Origin: an uncultured bacterium
GTDB lineage: Bacteria > Cyanobacteriota > Vampirovibrionia > Gastranaerophilales > Gastranaerophilaceae
Direction of reading: 5' to 3'
Assembly: GCA_949035555.1 (NCBI GenBank)
Contig: CAROLD010000009.1
Location: forward strand, 5,216 to 69,215
Length of the DNA: 64,000 bases
Below are positions 1 to 7,397 of this stretch, in pieces; position 1 is the stretch's first letter, and every line of letters starts with the position of its first letter. Under the pieces are notes generated by a model that was given only the letters and a program-made list of their open reading frames with translations, did no database searches and was not told where the DNA came from. The translations under genes were made by a program, and so were the position numbers.

Positions 1-55
1 AATGTACACTATTCTTGCAGTTTTACCTAACTTAAAAAAATATAAAACAATAGTG

Positions 56-84
56 TTGACATATTTTTTATGTTGTGCAATAAT
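56..84 (+). promoter_or_regulatory. Strong sigma70-type promoter for a short untranslated RNA
   Basis: TTGACA at 56-61, a 17-nt spacer and AATAAT at 79-84. TG at 76-77 gives an extended -10. Predicted start is near 91. No gene with a ribosome-binding site follows before the terminator at 203-232. Confidence 0.6.
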
Positions 85-90
85 AAGTGT

Positions 91-232
91 ATAAGATTTA
101 AGTGTAGTCGAAACACTAAATATAAATAGTTCATTAACCCCAAAAACATATAAACTCCTAAATAATAAACACTAAAAGAGACCATTAGGATGCAGAAAAC
201 GACCCACTCACTTGTGAGTGGTTTTTTTTATG
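91..232 (+). ncRNA. Putative small RNA of about 140 nt
   Basis: This stretch is bounded by a consensus promoter upstream (56-84) and an intrinsic terminator at its 3' end. It contains a bulged hairpin at 97-119 (TTTAAGTGT pairing with ACACTAAA around loop AGTCGAA). The only ATG with any spacing (191) would give 15 codons reading through the terminator stem, so it is unlikely to be coding. It is not a tRNA, and I do not recognise an RNA family. It could also be the leader or attenuator of something lost. The extent is inferred from signals, not from transcripts. Confidence 0.4.
203..232 (+). terminator. Intrinsic terminator
   Basis: CCACTCA pairs with TGAGTGG around loop CTTG and is followed by a run of eight T. 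The T-run is on the + side, so it ends the short transcript starting near 91 rather than the convergent gene at 275-931. Confidence 0.75.
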
Positions 233-274
233 GGTAAATGTTGTTGTCAAGGATATTGAAAGCTTGCGATATTT

Positions 275-931
275 TTAATTATTTGTTATTGGTTGCTGTT
301 GAGGGTAACTATCCTGTTGAAAATCTTGAACATATTGCTCCTGCTGCGTTTCCTGAACAGGCTGCAGTTCCTCGGGCTGGGATTCTATGGAAGGTATTTC
401 TTCTTGGGGACGTTGGTTGTAATCTTTCATAAACGCTTCCATTCGGCTTTCGCGTTGAGAATACAGATTATCGGTTTTTTGGATGTCTGAAAGCACATTT
501 GATAATTCTTTTTTATACCCTTCTGATTGCTTGCAGGTTCGATAATTATCCAGCATATTGTATAGCGAACGAATATTTCCTGCCGCAACATTTTTTCTTG
601 ATTCTTCTGTTTGCATTCCGTTGTAGGTGAGTTTATACAAGGATAAAGCATTGTGCTGTGCATAATCCAGATATATACAGGTTGAATTTTTTATAGGCAA
701 GTTTTTATTCTTATTAAGATTTTGATTAAGGAAATCGGCTATAGAAAGATATTTGAAGTATTTGTCGGAAGTTGACATATGTGTATTGTTATCAAGCTCT
801 TCAAAATCGATTTTTTCAGACAAAGTTTTGCTTTCTTTATATGTAGAAATTGAATATGTCATAAGCAGGATGCCGATAAGTAATATTCCGATACCCACCA
901 TCAACAAATCATTGTAGCTTCTCTTTTCCAT
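275..931 (-). CDS. Hypothetical membrane-anchored protein with Gln/Pro-rich tail
   Basis: A 218-aa protein with no family I recognise. One hydrophobic segment (residues about 8-28) near the N-terminus should act as an uncleaved anchor. A charged, mostly helical region follows (about 30-170), then a Gln/Glu/Pro-rich low-complexity tail (about 170-218). Two cysteines occur in the soluble part. The ATG at 931 is preceded by a G-rich ribosome-binding site, and a TATAAT lies about 22 nt further upstream on the minus strand. It is a single gene, convergent with the putative small RNA at 91-232. Function unknown. Confidence 0.7.
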   Translation of the reverse strand: MEKRSYNDLLMVGIGILLIGILLMTYSISTYKESKTLSEKIDFEELDNNTHMSTSDKYFKYLSIADFLNQNLNKNKNLPIKNSTCIYLDYAQHNALSLYKLTYNGMQTEESRKNVAAGNIRSLYNMLDNYRTCKQSEGYKKELSNVLSDIQKTDNLYSQRESRMEAFMKDYNQRPQEEIPSIESQPEELQPVQETQQEQYVQDFQQDSYPQQQPITNN

Positions 932-995
932 AATCCCACCCCCGTTTGCTTTGATTATACTATAAATTTAAGTAAAATACCATTCAAACAGCTTA

Positions 996-1024
996 TTGGA
1001 ATTTTTTGAATATAATTATATAAT
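996..1024 (+). promoter_or_regulatory. Promoter of the exported-protein/hydrolase operon
   Basis: TTGGAA at 996-1001, 17-nt spacer, TATAAT at 1019-1024. The predicted start near 1031 leaves about 20 nt of leader containing the GGAG of the gene at 1052. Confidence 0.55.
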
Positions 1025-1051
1025 CAATTTAAGAAAAAGTTGGAGAAGAAT

Positions 1052-1693
1052 ATGAAAAAAATGTATATAATTTTACTTTTGGTAGGTTTATTTATCGGAA
1101 GTCAGGTAATGGCTGATGTAGTAACAACAACAAGAAAAATTAATAAACCACAGTCTCAAACTCAGCAAAAACAGCAAAATGTTCAGACTCAAACAAGAAA
1201 AACAACTCCGCCTGTAACTAAACGAACAACAGGAAACAAACTTGTTGATAATATTATGAGCTGTAAACCATACAGTGAAACAATGGTTTCGGATATTGAT
1301 GGTGTGAATTTTGATTTCAAAGTTACAATTGCTGGCTGGGTAAACAATAAATGCCGTTTGGATTTTATATCTGACGTGAGCGGCATTGCATCAAGTTTTG
1401 AACAAATGTACGGGGTTGAAGCATCTCAAGCGCAAATTTCTGCGTTTGCTCCGAAAGTCAGATGTGAATTTACAAAACAGCAGCTGGCATATGTGGGTGA
1501 TTCTATTTTGCAGGAAGAAGCTCGTAAAAAAGGCGATAATGGCCGTATGTTGAAAAATCCTGATGAAATCTCATTTGATAATTTTTCAGCATCAGATGCC
1601 CGTTTGATGAAGATTTTATTGAACGACAGAGCCTGCACTATTTTGAATGCGAACGATTTAGGAAATATGCTTCAAAACCTTATGGGATTTTAA
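1052..1693 (+). CDS. Exported four-cysteine protein, paralogue 1
   Basis: A 213-aa secreted protein of unknown function. The ATG at 1052 follows GGAG at 1042-1045; an in-frame TTG at 1040 lacks this and is rejected. Residues 1-21 form a signal peptide ending in VMA. A Gln/Thr-rich linker (22-60) leads to a domain with cysteines at 71, 101, 138 and 195. Key landmarks are GWVNNKC and CEFTKQQL. The next gene encodes a clear paralogue with nearly the same cysteine spacing, so two disulfides are likely (inference). It is first in an operon with that paralogue and an alpha/beta hydrolase. Confidence 0.75.
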   Translation: MKKMYIILLLVGLFIGSQVMADVVTTTRKINKPQSQTQQKQQNVQTQTRKTTPPVTKRTTGNKLVDNIMSCKPYSETMVSDIDGVNFDFKVTIAGWVNNKCRLDFISDVSGIASSFEQMYGVEASQAQISAFAPKVRCEFTKQQLAYVGDSILQEEARKKGDNGRMLKNPDEISFDNFSASDARLMKILLNDRACTILNANDLGNMLQNLMGF

Positions 1694-1714
1694 TTAAGAA
1701 TAATGGAGATTAAC

Positions 1715-2383
1715 ATGAAAAAATTTTTATCATTTTTATTGGTGCCTGTATTTTGCGTTACTATTGCAAATGCAGGCAGTGCAATGCAGACACAAAATGT
1801 TACTGTTCAAAAGGCAGTAAATAAAAATGCAGTTGAAGATATTAACACAAAATCAGCGGAAAATGAAAAAATGGCTGTAGATAAAGTCATGAAATTAACC
1901 GAAAGATATCTTTCAAATTTGAGAACATGTGAGCCGGTGCATATCTATGAAACAATTGATTTGTTCGGGTTAAAGGTTTCATTCAAATTAGATATCAACG
2001 GCTGGGTGGATAATAAATGTGCTTATTATATAACAGGCAATATTGGCGGACTTGGCAAAGATATCAGAGAAATTTTTGAAGTAAATGTTTCAGATGAAGC
2101 GATTGCAAAAATTCAGCCTATTGTAGAATGTAAATTTTCTAAAGAGCAGTTAAATATTCTGGTGGATGCAATTATTGCACGTAATGAGCAAAATATGACA
2201 CAAATTTCTCAAATGCTTGAAAATCCTGAAAAGAAATACGATATTCAAAAGAAAAAATTAACAAAGGAAGAGGAAGCTTTGATACAAATGCTTGCAGAAG
2301 GAAAAGCCTGCACTGTTCCTAATATGCAGGATTTGATGCAGCAAATTACACAGATTATGATGCCGGAAGCAGGTAATGAATAA
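1715..2383 (+). CDS. Exported four-cysteine protein, paralogue 2
   Basis: A 222-aa secreted protein. The ATG at 1715 follows GGAG at 1705-1708, so the in-frame ATG at 1703 is rejected. The signal peptide ends near residue 20 (IANA). Cysteines at 72, 102, 139 and 199 match those of the preceding gene: the first two gaps are identical (30 and 37 residues) and the third differs by three. Shared landmarks are GWVDNKC, CKFSKEQL and ACT. This is a tandem duplication followed by divergence. Its 3' end overlaps the hydrolase start by 8 nt, implying translational coupling. Biochemical role unknown; a periplasmic or surface location is inferred. Confidence 0.75.
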   Translation: MKKFLSFLLVPVFCVTIANAGSAMQTQNVTVQKAVNKNAVEDINTKSAENEKMAVDKVMKLTERYLSNLRTCEPVHIYETIDLFGLKVSFKLDINGWVDNKCAYYITGNIGGLGKDIREIFEVNVSDEAIAKIQPIVECKFSKEQLNILVDAIIARNEQNMTQISQMLENPEKKYDIQKKKLTKEEEALIQMLAEGKACTVPNMQDLMQQITQIMMPEAGNE

Positions 2384-3104
2384 GGAAATTTTTCTTAAAA
2401 CCTCTGATGGTATCAAAATTGCAATAAATCTTTATTCCAAAGCTCGGGGCAGTGTTGTAATAATCTGTCCGGGTTGGTTTATGACAAAAGATTCCGCAAT
2501 TTTTAAGAAAATGTCAGAGGATTTATTTGAAAATTTTGATGTAATAACAATGGATTTTCGCGGTTCCGGCAGAAGCCGCGGATTTTACACATTCTCATCA
2601 AAAGAACCGCTTGATTTATATTGCGTAATATCGTACGCAAAAAAAGTTTTGGAATACAAAAATATTTATCTTCTAGGATTTTCACTCGGCGCGGCTGTTT
2701 CTGTTATTTGCAGTGCGAAAAATCCTGATGTGGATAAGCTTATTGCGGTTTCTGTTCCTTCCGATTTTAACAAAATTGAAAACAGAATGTATTCTCCCGA
2801 TGCGTGGATACCGACATTGTTTCAGAAGTTTGAACCCTTAAGATGGTTTACAATTCGTGCAGGCAATCCGTTTTTACATAAAATTAAACCAATAGATGTT
2901 GTTGACGATATTTCCGCTCCAACACTTTTTGTTGCCGGAGATAAGGACCCTACAGTTCACTCTTGGCATACGAAGGCACTTTATGATAAAGCTGTTTGCC
3001 GCAAGGTTTACAGACTTTTTGCAAAAACTCGCCATGCGGAAGATATTTATCATGATTATCCTCAAGAATTTATTTGTATGTGTACGGATTGGTTAAATTA
3101 TTAA
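2376..3104 (+). CDS. Alpha/beta hydrolase (serine esterase/lipase-like)
   Basis: A 242-aa cytoplasmic alpha/beta hydrolase of the Hydrolase_4/lysophospholipase-like type. The nucleophile elbow GFSLG lies at 101-105 (Ser103). DFRGSGRS (60-67) is the usual loop after strand 4. Acid candidates are Asp189 or Asp191 in AGDKDP, and His220 in KTRHAE completes the triad. No signal peptide. The start overlaps the preceding gene by 8 nt, so it belongs to the four-cysteine-protein operon. The stop codon overlaps that of the convergent gene at 3101-3826. Substrate cannot be told from sequence. Confidence 0.8.
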   Translation: MNKEIFLKTSDGIKIAINLYSKARGSVVIICPGWFMTKDSAIFKKMSEDLFENFDVITMDFRGSGRSRGFYTFSSKEPLDLYCVISYAKKVLEYKNIYLLGFSLGAAVSVICSAKNPDVDKLIAVSVPSDFNKIENRMYSPDAWIPTLFQKFEPLRWFTIRAGNPFLHKIKPIDVVDDISAPTLFVAGDKDPTVHSWHTKALYDKAVCRKVYRLFAKTRHAEDIYHDYPQEFICMCTDWLNY

Positions 3105-3826
3105 TGTCTTCTGTCGCCTGTTCCTGAGCGGTATCCGCAGAATGAATAAATTAGAGGTAAAGCTCTTTCTATGTGAATTTTATCCGCAAACGGAATTTTG
3201 GCAAGAACCATCATTGCCACTGCATCATCAAGGTTTGCAATCATATCAATAGGTTTAAGTTCTCGTTTAGGTTTTCGGGCTTCTTTGTCGCTTCTTAATT
3301 TATTAGACAGTGCTATCGCAGAGTTTGAACCGATTGCAACACCGATAATTGAAACGATTATTTTGGTAAAGTTATTATTTATTTTTTTATTTTTAGATTT
3401 TTCACAAAGTTTTATAGAGCCGTCAACAAGAAGCATAGGTGCAGCTGTTAGCATCATCTGAAAAGCACCTTCTTTCCATTTTTTCTTTTTGTCTGCTGTG
3501 CGCTCTCCTATAGAGCTTAATAAAATGCCGCCGATATTAGCGCAAGCCGCCATTGAAAGCATTTGTGTAACTTTGTATTTTAAATTTAAAGGATTCTTAA
3601 TTTTCTGGTGCTTCATCCATCCTGCAAGAGCAAGTCCTGTACCTGTTACGGAACCTATTGCCGCAAGGACTTTATCTTTTTTTGATGCGGAAGGTTCATG
3701 GTATTTTTTATCTTCGGGTTTACTCAAATCAATATAACCATATGAAATCTCTTTCTTTTGGGGTAAAAAAGATACCATAGTATGCCTTTGAGTTATGTTT
3801 ACATTATTTATAGAGGTGAGAGCCAT
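3101..3826 (-). CDS. Hypothetical multi-pass membrane protein
   Basis: A 241-aa protein if the ATG at 3826 is used. That start follows AAAGG, while the 25-codon upstream extension to 3901 has no ribosome-binding site. A polar N-terminus (about 45 residues, beginning MALTSINNVN) is followed by several hydrophobic segments around 50-70, 85-105, 120-140 and 155-175, with Lys-rich loops between. No catalytic motif is visible. In style it resembles the proteins at 57282-58979 and 63792-64000 (short Asn/Gln-rich N-terminus plus glycine-rich membrane helices), but I cannot show homology. Convergent with, and overlapping by 4 nt, the hydrolase gene. Confidence 0.6.
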   Translation of the reverse strand: MALTSINNVNITQRHTMVSFLPQKKEISYGYIDLSKPEDKKYHEPSASKKDKVLAAIGSVTGTGLALAGWMKHQKIKNPLNLKYKVTQMLSMAACANIGGILLSSIGERTADKKKKWKEGAFQMMLTAAPMLLVDGSIKLCEKSKNKKINNNFTKIIVSIIGVAIGSNSAIALSNKLRSDKEARKPKRELKPIDMIANLDDAVAMMVLAKIPFADKIHIERALPLIYSFCGYRSGTGDRRH

Positions 3827-4008
3827 AATTAAAACCTTTACCAAGTGTATATTACAATAAAAATCAAATATTGTAAATTCTTTATAAAAAATTAATATCA
3901 CATTATGACTTGTTGGACTATTCTGTCAGGTAATTTTATTTTCCTAAAAAAACTATTAGCATAATGATGTACTTGAATGAATATCCAAAACAAAAGGAGT
4001 TTGGTAAA

Positions 4009-4656
4009 ATGATGAATTGTTTGAAAAAATATTTGGTAGAATTTATTGGAACATTTTTCCTTGTCTTCACGATAGGTTCAGCTGTACTTCTCAACGGAGA
4101 CGGAGTAATTCCTGCTGTTGCAATAGGTCTTGCTCTAATGATTTTTGTGTATGCAGGCGGGCATATTTCAGGCGGACATTACAATCCTGCGGTTTCTCTT
4201 GCTGTTGCAATGCGCGGGATGTTACCGTTTAAGCATTTAATACCTTACTGGATTGCACAATTTTTAGGTGCAACTGCTGCGGGCTTTACAGTCTTGGGTC
4301 TTGCTTCTCAGCCTATTGAAAGTACACCTTGTTCATTTGGTCCGATGGCGATTATTATCGGTGAATTTTTGTTTACTTTTGCATTATGTTATGTGGTCTT
4401 GCTTACTGCAACCTCTGCAAGAACTGACGGAAATTCTTACTATGGTCTTGCAATCGGTTCAACTTTGACTGTCGGCATCTTTGCTGTGGGCGGTATTCTT
4501 TGTTACGGTGCTTTTAACCCGGCAGTTGCTGTATCTCTTGGTATAATGCAGGTTTCCTGCTGGGGTTATGCATTTATTACCCTTGGTATAAACCTTGCAG
4601 CGGCAATAATTGCAGCAATTGTTTTCAAAATGGTTGAAATTGAAGATGAGTATTAA
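4009..4656 (+). CDS. Aquaporin-like MIP channel with altered selectivity filter
   Basis: A 215-aa major intrinsic protein with six membrane helices in two repeats. The start at 4009 follows GGAG at 3996-3999; the ATG at 3964 has no such signal. The first NPA is at residues 59-61 (GGHYNPAVS) and the second at 170-172 (GAFNPAVAV). In ordinary aquaporins and glycerol facilitators the second NPA is followed by a near-invariant arginine of the aromatic/arginine filter. Here it is Val173. Water, glycerol or another small neutral solute could pass, and the wider filter makes substrate assignment unsafe. Single gene, ended by the hairpin at 4661-4696. Confidence 0.8.
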   Translation: MMNCLKKYLVEFIGTFFLVFTIGSAVLLNGDGVIPAVAIGLALMIFVYAGGHISGGHYNPAVSLAVAMRGMLPFKHLIPYWIAQFLGATAAGFTVLGLASQPIESTPCSFGPMAIIIGEFLFTFALCYVVLLTATSARTDGNSYYGLAIGSTLTVGIFAVGGILCYGAFNPAVAVSLGIMQVSCWGYAFITLGINLAAAIIAAIVFKMVEIEDEY

Positions 4657-4660
4657 TTTT

Positions 4661-4696
4661 AAAAAGGAGCGAACCGCTTGCGGTTCGCTCCTTTTT
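4661..4696. terminator. Bidirectional terminator
   Basis: A perfect 16-bp stem (AAAAAGGAGCGAACCG with its complement) around loop CTTG. It lies between the convergent genes ending at 4656 (+) and 4698 (-). A and T runs on both sides serve both directions. Confidence 0.9.
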
Positions 4697-4697
4697 A

Positions 4698-5897
4698 TTA
4701 TAAGCTTTCCAGCTCATTATATTGCTTTTTCATATTTTCATCGGATGGACGTACCTGTATAGCTTTATCTATTGCGGATTTTGCACGTTTTAGATATTTA
4801 TCTTTTTTAGTCTTTTCGTATAAATATTGATTTGCATAAGAAAGATATAAGTAGTGTTCAGGTTTTTCTGTTTCTTTTGCCAGTTTGTCAAAAAGTCTGG
4901 AGGCGTTTTCCATGTTTCCGTTTAAGTAGCTAAGATAAGCAATACGTGTTAATTTTTTTTCAAAAGTTTCGGGTTTATAAAAGTTTTTGGCTTTCTCAGA
5001 TTTTTCTATGACAAATGATACCCTATCTGATGATTTTTTTGCCGGTAGAACTTTGCTGTTATATATATTTAATCTGCCTTCGTCAATCCAATTTTTGTCG
5101 AGTACCGCAATATTTTCTATTGCACTTTTAATTCGTCTGTGTGTTACCGGATGTGAGCTGAATATGCTGTTAATATTCGGTATGGCATTCATTGTGTATA
5201 AAGCTTCCATTGCTTTTTCAGGAGAATAACCGGCTCTATACAAAAGCGAAAAGGCTTCGGCATCAGCCAGGTATTCCATGTCTCTTGAGCTTTGGAGGTA
5301 TAACAATGCACCTACAGTATCGCTGCTTTTGATACTTGATGCTGCTTCAAGTTTACGTTGACCGTGTCCTAAAATCAGGTGAGACATTTCATGTCCTATA
5401 ACAAAAGCCAGAGCTTCATCACTTGTTCTAAGCGAGTCATACAAACCTGTATATATGCAAATAAAATTTCCGTTTGATGCATAAGCATTGGTATCAACCG
5501 TTTTTCTTATAGCAATTCTCCAGTTCACATAGTCAAGATTGTTTGCTCTGATTAGCCTTTCTGCAATTCTGTAAACTCTGTAATAATCAACATCTTTGCT
5601 GGTTTTAAGTTTTGTTTTTACTGCATTATAAGCTTCATTATCTTTGTTGGTTTTGATTTTGTAATCAGCGGCAGAAATTTTTTCAAACTCTTGTAATTTA
5701 ATTAGTTTTGGATCTTTTAGATTTTCAATCTTTCTTTTGTTTAAATCTAATTTTTCATAACTTTTTTTATAAATATCAACCGTATTATATTCGGTGTTGT
5801 ATTTGCTTTCTTTGAGCTGGCGTTCAATGTATGAAGACTTAGCGCATACAGAAAGCGGAACTGAAACCAATAACAATGCAATTATAAACTTTTTCAT
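4698..5897 (-). CDS. M48-family periplasmic metalloprotease with C-terminal TPRs
   Basis: A 399-aa exported zinc protease of the BepA/YfgC or LoiP kind. Signal peptide residues 1-19. The zinc motif HEMSH is at 169-173, and the third ligand Glu208 lies in EYLADAEA, as in the M48 family. The last 90 or so residues look like TPR helices (YLSYLNGNMENASRLFDKLA, then KAIQVRPSDENMKK). BepA-type enzymes do quality control of outer-membrane proteins and LptD; that role fits the LPS genes elsewhere in this window but is inferred. The gene stands alone between two strong terminators. Confidence 0.85.
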   Translation of the reverse strand: MKKFIIALLLVSVPLSVCAKSSYIERQLKESKYNTEYNTVDIYKKSYEKLDLNKRKIENLKDPKLIKLQEFEKISAADYKIKTNKDNEAYNAVKTKLKTSKDVDYYRVYRIAERLIRANNLDYVNWRIAIRKTVDTNAYASNGNFICIYTGLYDSLRTSDEALAFVIGHEMSHLILGHGQRKLEAASSIKSSDTVGALLYLQSSRDMEYLADAEAFSLLYRAGYSPEKAMEALYTMNAIPNINSIFSSHPVTHRRIKSAIENIAVLDKNWIDEGRLNIYNSKVLPAKKSSDRVSFVIEKSEKAKNFYKPETFEKKLTRIAYLSYLNGNMENASRLFDKLAKETEKPEHYLYLSYANQYLYEKTKKDKYLKRAKSAIDKAIQVRPSDENMKKQYNELESL

Positions 5898-5970
5898 AAT
5901 AATACCATCCTTCAGGTACTATTCTAATAAATAGTTAGAGTTTTTGCAATAGTTCAAAGAAAAAATAGAA

Positions 5971-6000
5971 AAGCGGCGGAAGGCTTGCCTTCCGCCGCTT
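5971..6000 (-). terminator. Terminator of the SLH-protein gene
   Basis: A 13-bp GC-rich stem (AAGCGGCGGAAGG and complement) with a 4-nt loop, 8 nt past the stop at 6008. On the minus strand it is followed by TTCTATTTTTT. Confidence 0.85.
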
Positions 6001-6007
6001 TAAATAA

Positions 6008-7153
6008 TTATTCAAAAATCCATCCGTTGGTAAGATCTATTTTGAGAGGTTTTAGAAGAACCATATTTGCAGTACCCTCTGCAGGAACTTCAAGTTTTTC
6101 ACCTTTGAAAGCCCATCTTACAAACTTCATCCACCAGTTTCTGTCTTTATAGATTTCAGCTGTTGCATCAAGTGAAGTAGTCTGGTCGTTTTCAGTTGTA
6201 ATCAGAGCATTTTTTAAGACTAAAACACCGTTTCTAACGAAGTATTTGCCGGGTCTGACGTCAAGTAATTGACCTTTAAGAACAGCACCTTCTCTAACTA
6301 GAATAAATTTTTCTTTGGTAACGTAGTTTTGTGGAACGCGTGCTGTGTACATTGCACCGCCTTCTGAAGTTTGAGAGCTGATGTAGCTGTTCAATTTAAT
6401 AGGTAAAACAGTTCCTGCCGGAATTGTACCGATACTTCCCTGAACTGTAGCATCGTCAATAACAAAACCTTCGCCGGTTTTCTTTCTCATAGCTTCTGCT
6501 AATTTTGCGTTAGGATTAAGTTTTGCTTGTTCCATCATTTTGAAAAGGACTGCCGCAACTTCTGCTCTGGTTGCAGGTCTTTCAGCTTCCAGTGCTGCTT
6601 TTTGAGCGCTTGGTGCAACAACTACCATTCCTAAAATTTCAGCTTTTCCCGCTGGTATGATAAACCATTCAGGAATTGTACGAGCATCAATATATCTTTT
6701 TTCCAGAACTTCTTTCGCTTTACCGATGCTGATTGTTTCTGTTGTCAAAGCGTTAACTGCAATTGAAGTTGATTCTGCTCTTGATACGGAATCTTCCGGT
6801 CTGAAAAGCTGACCTTCTTTGTCTGAGGAAATCAGGTCAAAATAAAGAGCTTTTTGAATATCCTCATATGCCCAGTATTCTTCATTAACATCTGTAAATT
6901 GTACAGGCTGTGCAACTTTTGTGTGCTGTTGACCCAGTGCACGGATTGCCATAGCCGCGAATTCCGCTCTTGTAACATTAGCGTCGGGTTTGAAGGTTCC
7001 ATCAGGATAACCTACGATTACACCCTGTTCAGATAAAAGTTTAATCTGAGGTGCTGCCCAGTAACTGTCTTCCACATCAGGAAATGCAAATGCAGGAGCC
7101 GCAATCAAACATAGTGCCGCTGCTGATAAAATAGTGGTTAAAAATCTTTTCAT
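6008..7153 (-). CDS. SLH-domain envelope protein
   Basis: A 381-aa exported protein. Signal peptide about 1-23 (ends AFAF). Three SLH-like modules follow: FPDVEDSYWAAPQI onward (24-75), FTDVNEEYWAYEDI (about 85-137), and a more degenerate one ending TRAEVAAVLFKMM (about 150-210). SLH modules bind cell-wall or peptidoglycan-linked polymers; cyanobacteria and relatives use them to tie the outer membrane to the wall. The C-terminal 140 residues hold a beta-rich domain (from IPAGTVLPIKL) with no porin repeat, so this is not an OprB-type SLH porin. The start has an excellent AAGGAGGG site. Monocistronic, with its own terminator. Confidence 0.85.
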   Translation of the reverse strand: MKRFLTTILSAAALCLIAAPAFAFPDVEDSYWAAPQIKLLSEQGVIVGYPDGTFKPDANVTRAEFAAMAIRALGQQHTKVAQPVQFTDVNEEYWAYEDIQKALYFDLISSDKEGQLFRPEDSVSRAESTSIAVNALTTETISIGKAKEVLEKRYIDARTIPEWFIIPAGKAEILGMVVVAPSAQKAALEAERPATRAEVAAVLFKMMEQAKLNPNAKLAEAMRKKTGEGFVIDDATVQGSIGTIPAGTVLPIKLNSYISSQTSEGGAMYTARVPQNYVTKEKFILVREGAVLKGQLLDVRPGKYFVRNGVLVLKNALITTENDQTTSLDATAEIYKDRNWWMKFVRWAFKGEKLEVPAEGTANMVLLKPLKIDLTNGWIFE

Positions 7154-7397
7154 TTTCCCTCCTTAATAACTCCACTTAATAAATTTAGCATACTTCAAGT
7201 ATTATTTCAGGTTATTGTAAACTTCTGTAACGAGCCGGTAGCAAATTTATAATAGTGTTCAAATATAAAATATGAGCTTGTTGACGCGAAGTTCAATGGT
7301 ACATAAATTAATTCTTTTATCTTGCTCTATTGTATAATTAAAATTCTTTCTATTCTTATCACAATAGATTATGTTGACAAAGTGATAAAGGATAAAA

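Noticed and set aside
191..238. 15-codon ORF in the first transcript
   Set aside because: It would be translated through the terminator stem and has only a chance purine stretch upstream.
6008..7153. SLH protein as an OprB-type porin
   Set aside because: The C-terminal part is only about 140 residues and lacks the repeated aromatic strands of a porin barrel.
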